Part shown: positions 25,153 through 33,045 of the stretch, piece by piece
Layout of the letters: the number at the start of each line of letters is the position of its first letter
Numbering within the stretch: position 1 is the stretch's first letter
NCBI GenBank assembly: GCA_016234735.1
Contig: JACRAN010000089.1
Coordinates: 1 to 40,038 of the forward strand
Length of the DNA: 40,038 nt
From: Bacteroidota bacterium
GTDB lineage: Bacteria > Bacteroidota > Bacteroidia > Chitinophagales > Saprospiraceae
Direction: 5' to 3'
Position numbers and translations under genes: made by a program
The notes under the pieces: model-generated
Seen by the model: only the letters and a program-made list of their open reading frames with translations
What the model was told of the DNA's origin: nothing
Database searches by the model: none

Positions 25153-26142
25153 TTACACCTCTGACCCTTCCTCTGCTTCGACATTTGCAGGAATTACGTC
25201 GTAAACACCCATGGAACTATACTTGTTAATTCGAGCCTCGATGAGTTTATCCGGTGTAAGTCTCCCAAGTTCAGCCAAGGCTTTTTTGAGGTAGGTTCTT
25301 AACATTTCAGCCATTTCCTCCGGGGCGGAGTGGGCACCGCCCAGCGGCTCTGCGATGATGCCGTCGATGAGCCCGAAGGACAGCATATCGTCGGCAGTGA
25401 GTTTCAGCGCTTCGGCGGCCTGCTCCTTGAAGTCCCAGCTCCTCCAAAGGATGGACGAGCAGGATTCGGGTGAAATGACCGAGTACCAAGTGTTCTCCAT
25501 CATGTAAACCCGGTCGCCAAGGCCGATGCCGATGGCTCCCCCGGAAGCCCCTTCGCCAATGATGACACAGACAATTGGCACCTCCAGTCTCGCCATTTCA
25601 AAGAGGTTGCGGGCAATGGCCTCCGCCTGTCCCCGTTCCTCCGCCTCGATGCCGGGGAAGGCACCGGGCGTGTCGATGAGCGTCACCACTGGAAAACCGA
25701 AGCGCTCCGCCATTTTCATCATCCTCAGTGCCTTGCGGTAGCCTTCGGGGTTGGCCATTCCGAAATTGCGGTATTGGCGCATCTTGGTATTGATGCCCTT
25801 TTGTTGGCCGATGACCATGATGGTTTGTCCATCGAAATCCGCCAGGCCCCCAACGATGGCCTTGTCGTCGCCGAAGTAGCGGTCGCCATGTAGTTCGATG
25901 AAGTTGCGGCAAAGCCGCTCGATATAAAAAAGAGTGTAAGGACGCTCCGGGTGGCGGGAAAGCTGCACTTTTTGCCAAGGCGTGAGGTTGTCGTAAATTT
26001 CTTTGCGCTTCGCCTTGATTTTATTCTCCAATTCCTCAATCATCGGCGACACGTCGAGGTCGCCCTCCTCTCCCACCTGTTTGATTTTTTCCAATTGCTC
26101 AAACAAGCTTTCCAGGGGTTTTTCAAAATCTAAAAAAACCAT
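25153..26142 (-). CDS. accA: Acetyl-CoA carboxylase carboxyltransferase subunit alpha
   Basis: This is one half of the carboxyltransferase that moves CO2 from carboxybiotin to acetyl-CoA for fatty-acid synthesis; it needs AccD, which is not in the window. The 329 residues carry the family landmarks: an N-terminal helical part ([12 protein letters not shown]), [25 protein letters not shown], the crotonase-fold oxyanion stretch [15 protein letters not shown], and [16 protein letters not shown] chose the ATG at 26142, which gives the usual [10 protein letters not shown] start; a further in-frame ATG at 26187 would add 15 atypical residues. A minus-strand TAACTTTG box lies at 26218-26225. Confidence 0.96.
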   Translation of the reverse strand: MVFLDFEKPLESLFEQLEKIKQVGEEGDLDVSPMIEELENKIKAKRKEIYDNLTPWQKVQLSRHPERPYTLFYIERLCRNFIELHGDRYFGDDKAIVGGLADFDGQTIMVIGQQKGINTKMRQYRNFGMANPEGYRKALRMMKMAERFGFPVVTLIDTPGAFPGIEAEERGQAEAIARNLFEMARLEVPIVCVIIGEGASGGAIGIGLGDRVYMMENTWYSVISPESCSSILWRSWDFKEQAAEALKLTADDMLSFGLIDGIIAEPLGGAHSAPEEMAEMLRTYLKKALAELGRLTPDKLIEARINKYSSMGVYDVIPANVEAEEGSEV

Positions 26143-26217
26143 AGTCCCATAAATTGTCGTCGTTCTTTGACCTTGCATCAAAGCCAAAAATCAACATCCT
26201 GTGTTTGTTGTGGGTGA

Positions 26218-26225
26218 CAAAGTTA
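26218..26225 (-). promoter_or_regulatory. Possible -7 box of accA
   Basis: Read on the minus strand it is TAACTTTG, an exact TAnnTTTG match about 76 nt before the accA ATG. No TTG stands at the usual distance, so the call is tentative. Confidence 0.4.
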
Positions 26226-26285
26226 GCAAACCCAATGGCAGTCCTTTGTGTCGGCAATAATTTTTTTACTTTTTTTCGGTGCGGG

Positions 26286-26316
26286 TTGCTTGTAAAAAAA
26301 AGTAACCCTACATTTG
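26286..26316 (+). promoter_or_regulatory. Promoter of the tRNA unit
   Basis: TTG at 26286-26288, a 20-nt spacer, and TACATTTG at 26309-26316 match the Bacteroidota consensus exactly. Transcription should begin near 26322 and read through the decayed tRNA into tRNA-Asp. Confidence 0.7.
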
Positions 26317-26353
26317 CGACCGCTTCAAAAGAGGGGTGTTTTAAAAGAAAAAA

Positions 26354-26418
26354 GGATCGGTAGTTCAGTTGGTTAGAATATCCCGATTTCACATCGGGAG
26401 GGTCGCCGTTGAATCTGC
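26354..26418 (+). pseudogene. Decayed tRNA gene, 5' half identical to the next tRNA-Asp
   Basis: The first 27 nt (acceptor 5' strand, D arm) are identical to the tRNA-Asp starting at 26428. The anticodon arm differs: CCCGA/TCGGG arms enclose the loop TTTCACA, or a 5-bp arm with a 9-nt loop. Numbering from the D arm gives anticodon UUC (Glu); centring the 7-nt loop gives UCA. The T arm has lost several bases and the 3' acceptor strand is missing, so it cannot form a normal tRNA. Confidence 0.7.
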
Positions 26419-26427
26419 AAAAAATAA

Positions 26428-26501
26428 GGATCGGTAGTTCAGTTGGTTAGAATACCTGCCTGTCACGCAGGGGGTCGCGGGTTCGAGTCCCGTCCGGTCC
26501 G
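26428..26501 (+). tRNA. tRNA-Asp (GTC)
   Basis: All arms pair: acceptor GGATCGG with CCGGTCC (one G-U pair), D arm GTTC/GAAT, anticodon arm CCTGC/GCAGG enclosing CTGTCAC (anticodon GTC), T arm GCGGG-TTCGAGT-CCCGT, and discriminator G. The 3' CCA is not encoded. It follows a decayed tRNA copy and is ended by a terminator. Confidence 0.97.
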
Positions 26502-26515
26502 CTTTCAGAAAATCA

Positions 26516-26553
26516 GAAAGCCTTGCAAGTCAATGATTTGCAGGGCTTTTTTT
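26516..26553 (+). terminator. Terminator of the tRNA unit
   Basis: AAGCCTTGCAA at 26518-26528 pairs with TTGCAGGGCTT at 26538-26548 (one G-T pair), followed by a run of T. Confidence 0.8.
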
Positions 26554-26617
26554 GTTTACACTTTCCACACCGCATTCATCCCGGAATTTCCTTTTCTACC
26601 GATTCAAGGCCGCAACT

Positions 26618-26625
26618 TACCTTTG
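26618..26625 (+). promoter_or_regulatory. -7 box of the Glu/Leu dehydrogenase gene
   Basis: TACCTTTG matches TAnnTTTG and lies 35 nt before the ATG at 26661. The -33 region has only TTTC (26593-26596), so the promoter is partial. Confidence 0.5.
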
Positions 26626-26660
26626 CGCCCGATTTTTTACCTAACCAAAATCTTAAGTAG

Positions 26661-27893
26661 ATGCTCGAACTACTCCAACAATACAAGGACAAAGAACCGG
26701 AGATTGTTTTTGAATGGAACGATGCCGAAACCACCGCCAGGGGCTGGGTGGTCATCAATTCGCTTCGCAATGGTGCAGCAGGCGGCGGCACCCGTATGCG
26801 CAAGGGCTTGACGAAAGAAGAGGTGGTTTCATTGGCCAAAACCATGGAAATCAAATTCTCTGTCGCCGGGCCTGACATCGGCGGCGGCAAGTCCGGTATC
26901 GACTTCGACCCCAACGACCCCCGGCGCAATGACGTGCTCCGGCGCTGGTACAAGGCTGTTTTTCCTATTTTAAAAAACTACTACGGCACTGGCGGCGACC
27001 TCAATGTGGACGAACTGAAAGATGTGGTCCCCATCACCGAAGCACTGGGTCTCTGGCACCCGCAGGAGGGCATCGTCAACGGACATTTCAGTGGCACCAC
27101 GAGTGGCCAGAAAATCAAAATCCTCGGCCAGTTGCGTCATGGCTGCTCAAAAATCGTGGAGGACAGTCGCTACGTGCCAGATGGCCCGGAGAAATATGCA
27201 GTTGCCGACATGATTACGGGCTACGGGGTGGCCGAATCGGTGCGCCATTATTACGATTTGTTCAGGAACAGCGATTTAAAAAACCAAACAGCCATCATCC
27301 AGGGTTGGGGCAACGTGGCCTCCGCTGCCGCCTGCTACCTTGCCGTGGAAGGTGTTAAAATCACCGGGATCATCGACCGGGAAGGCGGCATCATCCGGCC
27401 AGAGGGCATGGGACTTCCCGAGGTCAAGGATCTTTTCCTTCGGAAAAAAGGCAACAAACTGCACGGCGAGGGGTTGCTGTCTTTCGAGGAGACCAATCGT
27501 CAAATCTGGAAACTTGGTGCGGATATTTTCATACCCGGTGCGGCTTCCAAGCTCGTCACCCGCCAGCAGGTGGACGATTTGCTGGCAGGCGGCATCGAGG
27601 TCATTGCCTGTGGAGCCAACGTACCGTTCACGGATGATGGCATTTTCTTCGGGCCGACAGCCGGTTTTGCCGACCAACACCTGAGCCTCCTCCCTGACTT
27701 CATCGCCAACTGTGGCATGGCGAGGGTCTTCGCTTACCTCATGCAGCCCGATGCAGAAATGACGGACGAGGCGATTTTCAGCGACGTTTCGCAAACTATC
27801 CGGCAGGCACTGCAAGAAGTCAAAAACTTCAACCCGCAAACCACTCAAATCTCCACCTCGGCGCTTGAAATTGCATTGAACAAATTGCTGTAA
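26661..27893 (+). CDS. Glu/Leu/Phe/Val dehydrogenase family enzyme
   Basis: This is an NAD(P)-dependent oxidative deaminase of 410 residues. Substrate-binding Lys65 (MEIKFSVAG) and the catalytic Lys77 in DIGGGKSGI match the family; the N-terminal domain also has GGGTRMRKGLT. The Rossmann domain begins IIQGWGNVASAAACYL (around residue 212), the GxGxxA-type dinucleotide site. The C-terminal part has ANCGMARV. Whether it acts on glutamate or branched-chain/aromatic amino acids cannot be decided; the short N-terminus and sequence style are closer to the Glu/Leu group widespread in Bacteroidota than to hexameric GdhA. Monocistronic as far as seen. Confidence 0.88.
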   Translation: MLELLQQYKDKEPEIVFEWNDAETTARGWVVINSLRNGAAGGGTRMRKGLTKEEVVSLAKTMEIKFSVAGPDIGGGKSGIDFDPNDPRRNDVLRRWYKAVFPILKNYYGTGGDLNVDELKDVVPITEALGLWHPQEGIVNGHFSGTTSGQKIKILGQLRHGCSKIVEDSRYVPDGPEKYAVADMITGYGVAESVRHYYDLFRNSDLKNQTAIIQGWGNVASAAACYLAVEGVKITGIIDREGGIIRPEGMGLPEVKDLFLRKKGNKLHGEGLLSFEETNRQIWKLGADIFIPGAASKLVTRQQVDDLLAGGIEVIACGANVPFTDDGIFFGPTAGFADQHLSLLPDFIANCGMARVFAYLMQPDAEMTDEAIFSDVSQTIRQALQEVKNFNPQTTQISTSALEIALNKLL

Positions 27894-28164
27894 CCGGCAA
27901 TGGTTGGCTTTTTGTATTTTAAAAAAGCGCGCCGAACAAAATCGGTCTCTCCTGAGTTTCTCGTATGTCTATTGATGCTTTGATGAATAAGCAACAAAGA
28001 ATACCATTTTGCGTAGTATTTTGATGCTCTCCCCCTGAAATCCCCCACTTATTGTCTTTGAACTCTGAGTTTGCTCCATTAAATTTGCCTACCCTAATCA
28101 TGTTAGTGAAATATTGAAAATACGTGACTTATGACCGATTACTCATTCAAAACGAACTAATCCT

Positions 28165-29661
28165 ATGACAAAGTTTTCACCACTTGCCACCCTGTCCTTC
28201 CTGGCTTTCGTATTTTTTTTCCCAACCTCTGCAAATGCGCAAGATATACCCCCAACGCCGCCTTACCAGGCCACGCCTGCCCACATGTGGGAGTTAGGTT
28301 TTCATGGGGGTACTGCCGTAAATTTTGGTGATATTGAGTTCGTCCCAAATTGGGGCACCGGCTTTCATATCCGAAGGGCCATTGATTATGTTTTTTCCAT
28401 CCGGGGAGAGGCGCTGTACGCCAAACTGAAACAGGAGGACAACGTAAATGGATCGTCAGAATCCACCATCCAGTCCGGCTCTCTCCAGTTGGTTGTTTCC
28501 ATCAACAACCTTGTTTGGAACAATGTGCCAAGGCGTAAAACCAATCTGTACGGCTTCGTAGGCGGAGGAGTCACTTATTTTGAGGTGGATGCCTTGGAAA
28601 TCCTGACTCAGGATTTGAATTCCATAAACCCCACTACTCAAACCCATGCTGATTTAGGATTGGGCATTGCGTTTCGCCTTTCCGAACGCTTTAACCTCGG
28701 GTTTGAATCGAAAGCCCAGGTGCTTTTTGGTAAACATGCCGACCTGCTCGACGGGATTGCAAGGCAGCAAGGCGATGTGCTTGGTTACGGCAACGTCCGG
28801 CTCAATTTTAACCTCGGCAACAAGGAAAAAAAGGCCGAACCACTCTACTGGGTGAACCCGATGGACATCATCATGCAGGACATCACCGAACTGAAAAAAC
28901 GCCCGGTCTTTGACATGACAGACAGCGATGCCGATGGCGTTATCGACCTGCTCGACCAAGACAACACCACGCCGCCGGGCACCGTCGTTGATACCCGCGG
29001 CATACCCCTCGACAGCGACAATGATGGCATTCCTAACAACCAGGACGACGAACCCTACCTGCCTGAAAGCAGCAAAATCGTGACCCGAAAGGAGGGAGAC
29101 AGGCCGGTGACGAACGAAGACGATGTCAGGAAAATAATGGGGGACGAGATGAACAAAATTGTAAACCAGGGGCAGCGGGGCACGAACGGCGATGGCAACG
29201 GCAAAGACAAAAATAGTGGCAGCAGTAGCAAAGGTGTTGTTTTTGGGAGCGGCATCACCGACTGGTTTTTGCCCAACGTTCATTTCAATATCGACAGCTA
29301 CAAGGTCCGATATGCAGAATACGGCAGTCTTTCCAGCATTGCCAAAGTGATGAAATCCAATCCCAGCCTTGCGATTGTCGTCACTGGTTTCACCGACAAG
29401 ACGGCTTCCGACAGCTACAACCTTGACCTTTCATACCAGCGGGCAAAAGCTGCCATAGAACACTTGGTGAGCATTCATGGCATCGCCCGAAGCAGGTTGA
29501 TCCTGAACTACAACGGTGAAGACTTTCCGCTCGTACCATCGACCGGAAGCACTATCATGAACCGCAGGGTAGAATTCAGGGTCGCATCAGATGAAGATGA
29601 AGACATGGAACAGCCCACCCCTGTGACTAAAAAAAACGGTAATTCTAAAGGTGGATTTTAG
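28165..29661 (+). CDS. OmpA-family outer-membrane protein
   Basis: The 498-residue protein has a signal peptide (1-25, ending ANAQ), an N-terminal beta-barrel (about 35-225, ending in GNVRLNFNLG), a short TSP3-like calcium-binding segment (DSDADGVIDLLDQD and DSDNDGIPNNQDDEP, about 253-296), a charged Gly/Asn/Lys linker, and a C-terminal OmpA peptidoglycan-binding domain (about 370-475, with VHFNIDSYKVRYAE and NRRVEF). It links the outer membrane to the wall. Its stop codon overlaps the stop of a possible small minus-strand ORF. Confidence 0.92.
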   Translation: MTKFSPLATLSFLAFVFFFPTSANAQDIPPTPPYQATPAHMWELGFHGGTAVNFGDIEFVPNWGTGFHIRRAIDYVFSIRGEALYAKLKQEDNVNGSSESTIQSGSLQLVVSINNLVWNNVPRRKTNLYGFVGGGVTYFEVDALEILTQDLNSINPTTQTHADLGLGIAFRLSERFNLGFESKAQVLFGKHADLLDGIARQQGDVLGYGNVRLNFNLGNKEKKAEPLYWVNPMDIIMQDITELKKRPVFDMTDSDADGVIDLLDQDNTTPPGTVVDTRGIPLDSDNDGIPNNQDDEPYLPESSKIVTRKEGDRPVTNEDDVRKIMGDEMNKIVNQGQRGTNGDGNGKDKNSGSSSKGVVFGSGITDWFLPNVHFNIDSYKVRYAEYGSLSSIAKVMKSNPSLAIVVTGFTDKTASDSYNLDLSYQRAKAAIEHLVSIHGIARSRLILNYNGEDFPLVPSTGSTIMNRRVEFRVASDEDEDMEQPTPVTKKNGNSKGGF

Positions 29662-29816
29662 GTCTGATCATTTACCCCTTTCAAGCTCGCACACACCAGG
29701 CAGTCTTTTTTATCCGTCAAATTAATATTGGCGACACCGGGCTGCCCGGTGTCAATCGCAGTTTGCAGTTCCGCTTGGGTGAGGTGTTCCAAACTGATTT
29801 TTGCCCGCCGGAACAT
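29658..29816 (-). CDS. Possible 52-residue small protein with a CxxC pair
   Basis: An ATG at 29816 opens a 52-residue frame ending at TAA 29658-29660, overlapping the OmpA stop codon on the other strand. The product starts MFRRAKISLEHLTQAELQ and ends with DCLVCASLKGVNDQT, so it has a CxxC pair near the C-terminus. No recognised family. Coding is uncertain: the frame is short and no clear promoter is seen. The size and Cys pair would allow a peptide precursor, but no modification enzyme is nearby. Confidence 0.35.
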   Translation of the reverse strand: MFRRAKISLEHLTQAELQTAIDTGQPGVANINLTDKKDCLVCASLKGVNDQT

Positions 29817-30055
29817 GACATTTTAGTAGTGTCATCTTTTGAGTGACAGGTTATAATTGAAATGAATAGTTTCAAATTATTGCCTATGCATTTCATCGTT
29901 CCTTGAAAATGACAGCGTTTTCCGAACAAATCGACAAATTCGTTGGCGCAGCATGTTGTCCCACCGTTCAACGTGGCAGGTTTCGCCTGCATTGACCAAA
30001 CATTCTGGGTGGATGAGTTGACGCTTGCCACAGGGGCTACCACGTAGGGCCGCCC
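29662..30055. other. Repeat-bearing intergenic region after the OmpA gene
   Basis: Apart from the possible small ORF, I see no gene. It contains an inverted repeat ATAATTGAAA/TTTCAAATTAT (29853-29880, one extra base), ATGACA/TGTCAT (29814-29834), and a GC-rich palindrome GTAGGG/CCCTAC (30044-30059) that supplies the stop codon of the next minus-strand gene. A longer minus-strand frame here (29717-30043) looks spurious or a remnant. Confidence 0.5.
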
Positions 30056-30619
30056 CTACAGAAACCGCAACGCCAAATGCCTCACCTCCAATGCCACATT
30101 TCCCGGCTCATCAAACAGGAAAAAGACGAACACCGTTGCCCGCCCTTCCTTGCACAGCGCCAGCATCTTGCAGGCAGGCTGGTCGGAAAAACCCGGTTTC
30201 GGGGTGAAAAAATAGGTCATGCCCCAGTCGGCATTGAAGTCCCGCAGCAGCACCTCCTGTTCGGGCCGGATGGCGGAGATGACGGCATCGTCGGCATTGG
30301 ATGCGATGGTGGTCAGCGCCCGGAAGGTGGCGAGGTGCGGGTTCACGGAGGCCGGGTCGTCCTCGTCCCAGGGCAGGATGAAGTAGCGGATTTGCAAATC
30401 CTCCTTCCGGGAACGGATGGCGAACTGGCAGTTGAGGTACTCGTTTTCCGGCAGTTCGATATCCCGGTAGCCGGCATCCAGCGGCTCGAAAAACTCAATG
30501 GCCGCACGGGAAAGCAGTTGGTTGAAATGCGCAGGCACATCCAACTTTTGCGCCCAAAGACAGGCAGGCATCAGCACGAAAACCACCATTTTCAAACAAA
30601 CAAAAGTAAATGACCGCAT
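30056..30619 (-). CDS. Secreted protein of unknown function
   Basis: The 187-residue protein begins with a signal peptide (about 1-24, MRSFTFVCLKMVVFVLMP...WAQ). The mature part has EFFEPLDAGYRDIELPENEYLNCQFAIRSRKEDLQIRYFILPW and FNADWGMTYFFTPKPGFSDQPACKMLALCKEGRATVFVFFLFDE. I do not recognise the family; it resembles small periplasmic proteins limited to this lineage. I chose the ATG at 30619, because the longer open frame to 30814 runs antisense into the sigma-factor-like gene and lacks a signal sequence. Confidence 0.7.
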   Translation of the reverse strand: MRSFTFVCLKMVVFVLMPACLWAQKLDVPAHFNQLLSRAAIEFFEPLDAGYRDIELPENEYLNCQFAIRSRKEDLQIRYFILPWDEDDPASVNPHLATFRALTTIASNADDAVISAIRPEQEVLLRDFNADWGMTYFFTPKPGFSDQPACKMLALCKEGRATVFVFFLFDEPGNVALEVRHLALRFL

Positions 30620-30707
30620 GACGTGAAAGTTTGCGTTGCAAATTGCAAATTTGGTCTGAAAATCTCTGCAAATATGTTGGCGTGTTGGCTCCAATGCAAA
30701 AGCTACA

Positions 30708-32039
30708 TTGCCAAACAACCCAAATCCTCCTGTCTTGAAAAATCGCCACTTGTCCCCCGTCCCTTCAGCCACGCTCAACGTCCAGCACGAGTCCCGGCGG
30801 CTGCTGGCCTGCACGGTGCGTGTTTTCGGGCTTCACCGGCTCGACCTCGCCATGCAGGTCGTGGAAAAAACCTTCGAAGAAGCCGCCGCCCAAGCCTGGT
30901 TCCGCATCCCGCCCGACCCGCCTGCGTTCCACCTGGCATTGGCGAAGCAAAAAACGCACGATGCCATCCGCCAGCAGGGCCTGTCCGGGCGCTTGTCGAA
31001 GGAGGTGTCGCTCGCCGTCGAAGGCGGGCACAACATGGAGGAAGTACTTCAAAAAATCTTCTCCGAAACGGAAGTGGGGCACAGCCGCCTGGCGCTGCTG
31101 TTCGCCTGCTGCCACCCGGCGCTGCCGCTGCGCCTGCGCATGGCGCTCCTGCTCCGCACCATGTACACCTTCTCCGAAAAGGACATCCAGCACTTCCGCC
31201 ACTCCGACGACCTGGCATTGTTGAAAGAACTGGAAACCGCCCCCGACCTGCTGCTGCAAAACGGGGTGCTGGTCAACGTGCCGTCGCCCCGCAACTTCCC
31301 GCCCCGGTTCGAGGCGCTGCTGGAAACGGTGTGGCACCTGTTTTTCGAGGGCTTCGACCACAGCGAAAAAACCGTATTCGCCCGCCGGGCCATCTGCGAT
31401 GCGGCGTTCCGGTTGGGCAGTTCGCTGCTCGAACACCCGGCCACCGACCTGCCGCCCACCTACGCCCTGATGTCGGTGCTGTGCATGTTTTCCGCCCGCT
31501 TCGATGTCCGCCGGGGCAGGCCCTCGTCCTTTCTGTTTTTGGATGAAAAAAACCGGGCGAAGTGGAACCCCGCCCTTATCGACCGGGGCGTGGCGTACTA
31601 TGAAAAAGCTGGCGAGACCGACCGCAACAGCGAGTACCACCTGCTCGCCCAGGTGCTCATGGAGCACACGCTGGCCCCGCACCCCCGTTTCACCAACTGG
31701 AACCGCATCCTCGACCTCTACAACATCCTGCTGCACGTCCGTCCCACATACCACAACCACCTGTGCTACGCCTGGTCGTTGGCAAAAAACCAACAACCCA
31801 GCGCCGCCATCCAGCACCTGTTTTCCGTGCCGACTTTCTCTGGACACCTGCTCGAAGACTGGCAGACCAATGCCCTGCTGGGCGATTTTTACCGCCAGGC
31901 CAAAAACCTGCGGGAAGCCATCAGCTTCTACCGCAGCGCCCTGCAAAAAGCACCGACCGCTGCCTTGCAACGGATGCTCCAAAAAAAAATCCTGTCGTTG
32001 GAAACCGGGAAAATGAAGAAGAAAAAACGGAAGTTTTAA
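30708..32039 (+). CDS. Degenerate ECF42-like sigma factor (DUF6596 type)
   Basis: From about residue 125 to the end the protein follows the ECF42/DUF6596 pattern: LLFACCHPALPLRLRMALLLRTM, a VPSP...LETVWHLFFEGF stretch, MSVLCMFSARFDVRRG, LFLDEKNRAKWNPALIDRG, and a TPR-like C-terminal part (NWNRILDLYNILLHVRP, GDFYRQAKNLREAISFYRSAL). The N-terminal region 2 and the region 4 helix-turn-helix, which carry DNA contacts in true sigma factors, are barely recognisable: where AEIARAFLV...MAQRLVRAKRKI is expected, it reads FSEKDIQHFRHSDDLALLKEL. No YCII/DGPF partner gene is present. No ATG exists before residue 49; the start is one of several TTG codons (30708, 30735, 30750). Confidence 0.75.
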   Translation: MPNNPNPPVLKNRHLSPVPSATLNVQHESRRLLACTVRVFGLHRLDLAMQVVEKTFEEAAAQAWFRIPPDPPAFHLALAKQKTHDAIRQQGLSGRLSKEVSLAVEGGHNMEEVLQKIFSETEVGHSRLALLFACCHPALPLRLRMALLLRTMYTFSEKDIQHFRHSDDLALLKELETAPDLLLQNGVLVNVPSPRNFPPRFEALLETVWHLFFEGFDHSEKTVFARRAICDAAFRLGSSLLEHPATDLPPTYALMSVLCMFSARFDVRRGRPSSFLFLDEKNRAKWNPALIDRGVAYYEKAGETDRNSEYHLLAQVLMEHTLAPHPRFTNWNRILDLYNILLHVRPTYHNHLCYAWSLAKNQQPSAAIQHLFSVPTFSGHLLEDWQTNALLGDFYRQAKNLREAISFYRSALQKAPTAALQRMLQKKILSLETGKMKKKKRKF

Positions 32040-32111
32040 CGATGAACTATGAACGGTGAATGATGAATAATTCTAAAGGCGTTCGTCATTCACCGTTCAT
32101 AGTTCATCGTT
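32038..32111. repeat. Perfect 26-bp inverted repeat built from heptamers, between convergent genes
   Basis: The arms at 32038-32063 and 32086-32111 are exact inverted copies around a 22-nt loop. The left arm continues into four TGAAnnn heptamers (32043-32070). It begins inside the stop codon of the sigma-factor-like gene and ends 2 nt before the stop of the transglycosylase gene. It may act as a bidirectional terminator, but it lacks T-runs. Confidence 0.9.
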
Positions 32112-32113
32112 AG

Positions 32114-33013
32114 TTACTTCGGTATTTTCAAGTCGTAAACCTTCCGTTTGGTGTTCGTGAGTTTGTAGTCCCGCAGCCAGGGGTTGTAGATTTTCAGCAT
32201 CCGGTAGCTGGTGCCGAACTGTTGGGCGAAGTCGCCGAGGCTGGCAATCGACGTATCGACGGTGACGAGGGCGAAGTCGTCGAGCGGAGGGTACATCTGC
32301 TCGTCGTGGAGGTCAAAGCCGAACTTTTCAGGGTGTTCCATCACCTGCTTGATGGCCACCACCCGGAAGAGGTAGCGGTTGGTTTCATCGCTCAGGTTCA
32401 GGTCGTAGAAGTTGGTGGACTTCTGGTTTTCCATCTCCTTTGACAGGCCGTAGGCACCCATGTTGTAGGCCGCCGCCACCGATGCCCAGGTGCCGAAGCG
32501 TTCCTTGTATTTTTTTAGGTACTGGCAGGCCGCACGGGTCGATTTTTCCAGGTGGAGCCGCTCGTCCACCTCCTTGCCGACCTCCAGCCCGTACTCCCCC
32601 GCCGTGCCCTCCATGAACTGCCAGATGCCCTTCGCCCCGGAGGAAGAAGTGGCGTTGCGCAGGTCGCTCTCGGCCACGGCCATGTACTTGAAATCATCGG
32701 GCACACCGTTTTCCTTCAGTATTTTCTCCATCACCGGGAAGAAGCGGGCGCTGTTTTTCAGGTTCAAAATCGTGTGGGAGTGGCGGTACGAGTTGACAAT
32801 CAGCTCCCGCTCCAGCCGCTCCCGCACGTCGAAGTTCTCGACCGGAATGCGCTCCCCGGCGAACCAGTATTCGTCCGTCGGGCCGACGTGCGGAATGTTG
32901 AAGTAGGCTTCCGGGCCGCCGCCGTTCACGGGCGTTTCGGTGTAGGAAGTGAAAATGGCAACCGACGCAATGGCAGCGAGCGCTACGAGGTAATATTTCA
33001 CGGAATTTTTCAT
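32114..33013 (-). CDS. Lytic transglycosylase (SLT domain, MltD-like)
   Basis: It cleaves the glycan strands of peptidoglycan with formation of 1,6-anhydro-muramic acid. The 299-residue protein has an N-terminal signal or anchor segment (7-25) and an SLT domain (about 85-240): catalytic Glu115 in AVAESDLRNATSSSGAKGIWQFM, then AAYNMGAYGLSKEM. The C-terminal part (about 255-299) is a degenerate LysM-like stretch (FAQQFGTSYRMLKIYNPWL). I chose the ATG at 33013, which begins the hydrophobic segment; the longer frame upstream is not protein-like. Confidence 0.92.
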   Translation of the reverse strand: MKNSVKYYLVALAAIASVAIFTSYTETPVNGGGPEAYFNIPHVGPTDEYWFAGERIPVENFDVRERLERELIVNSYRHSHTILNLKNSARFFPVMEKILKENGVPDDFKYMAVAESDLRNATSSSGAKGIWQFMEGTAGEYGLEVGKEVDERLHLEKSTRAACQYLKKYKERFGTWASVAAAYNMGAYGLSKEMENQKSTNFYDLNLSDETNRYLFRVVAIKQVMEHPEKFGFDLHDEQMYPPLDDFALVTVDTSIASLGDFAQQFGTSYRMLKIYNPWLRDYKLTNTKRKVYDLKIPK

Positions 33014-33045
33014 GTTGTTGGAATTGGATGGGTGATACTGGCGAG

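Noticed and set aside
26354-26418. Possible selenocysteine or UGA-suppressor tRNA (UCA anticodon)
   Set aside because: The T arm is broken, the 3' acceptor strand is missing, the length is far below a tRNA-Sec, and numbering from the D arm gives UUC instead.
27919-28101. 60-codon minus-strand frame between the dehydrogenase and OmpA genes
   Set aside because: The region is AT-rich with no start signal or recognisable family. I regard the 271-bp gap as non-coding.
29717-30043. Cys-rich 108-codon minus-strand frame as a peptide precursor
   Set aside because: It overlaps the 52-codon frame in another phase, crosses hairpins, and shows no leader-core layout or modification gene nearby.
30765-31982. 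Minus-strand frame of 405 codons opposite the sigma-factor-like gene
   Set aside because: The plus-strand product has recognisable DUF6596 and TPR-like features; the minus-strand product has none.
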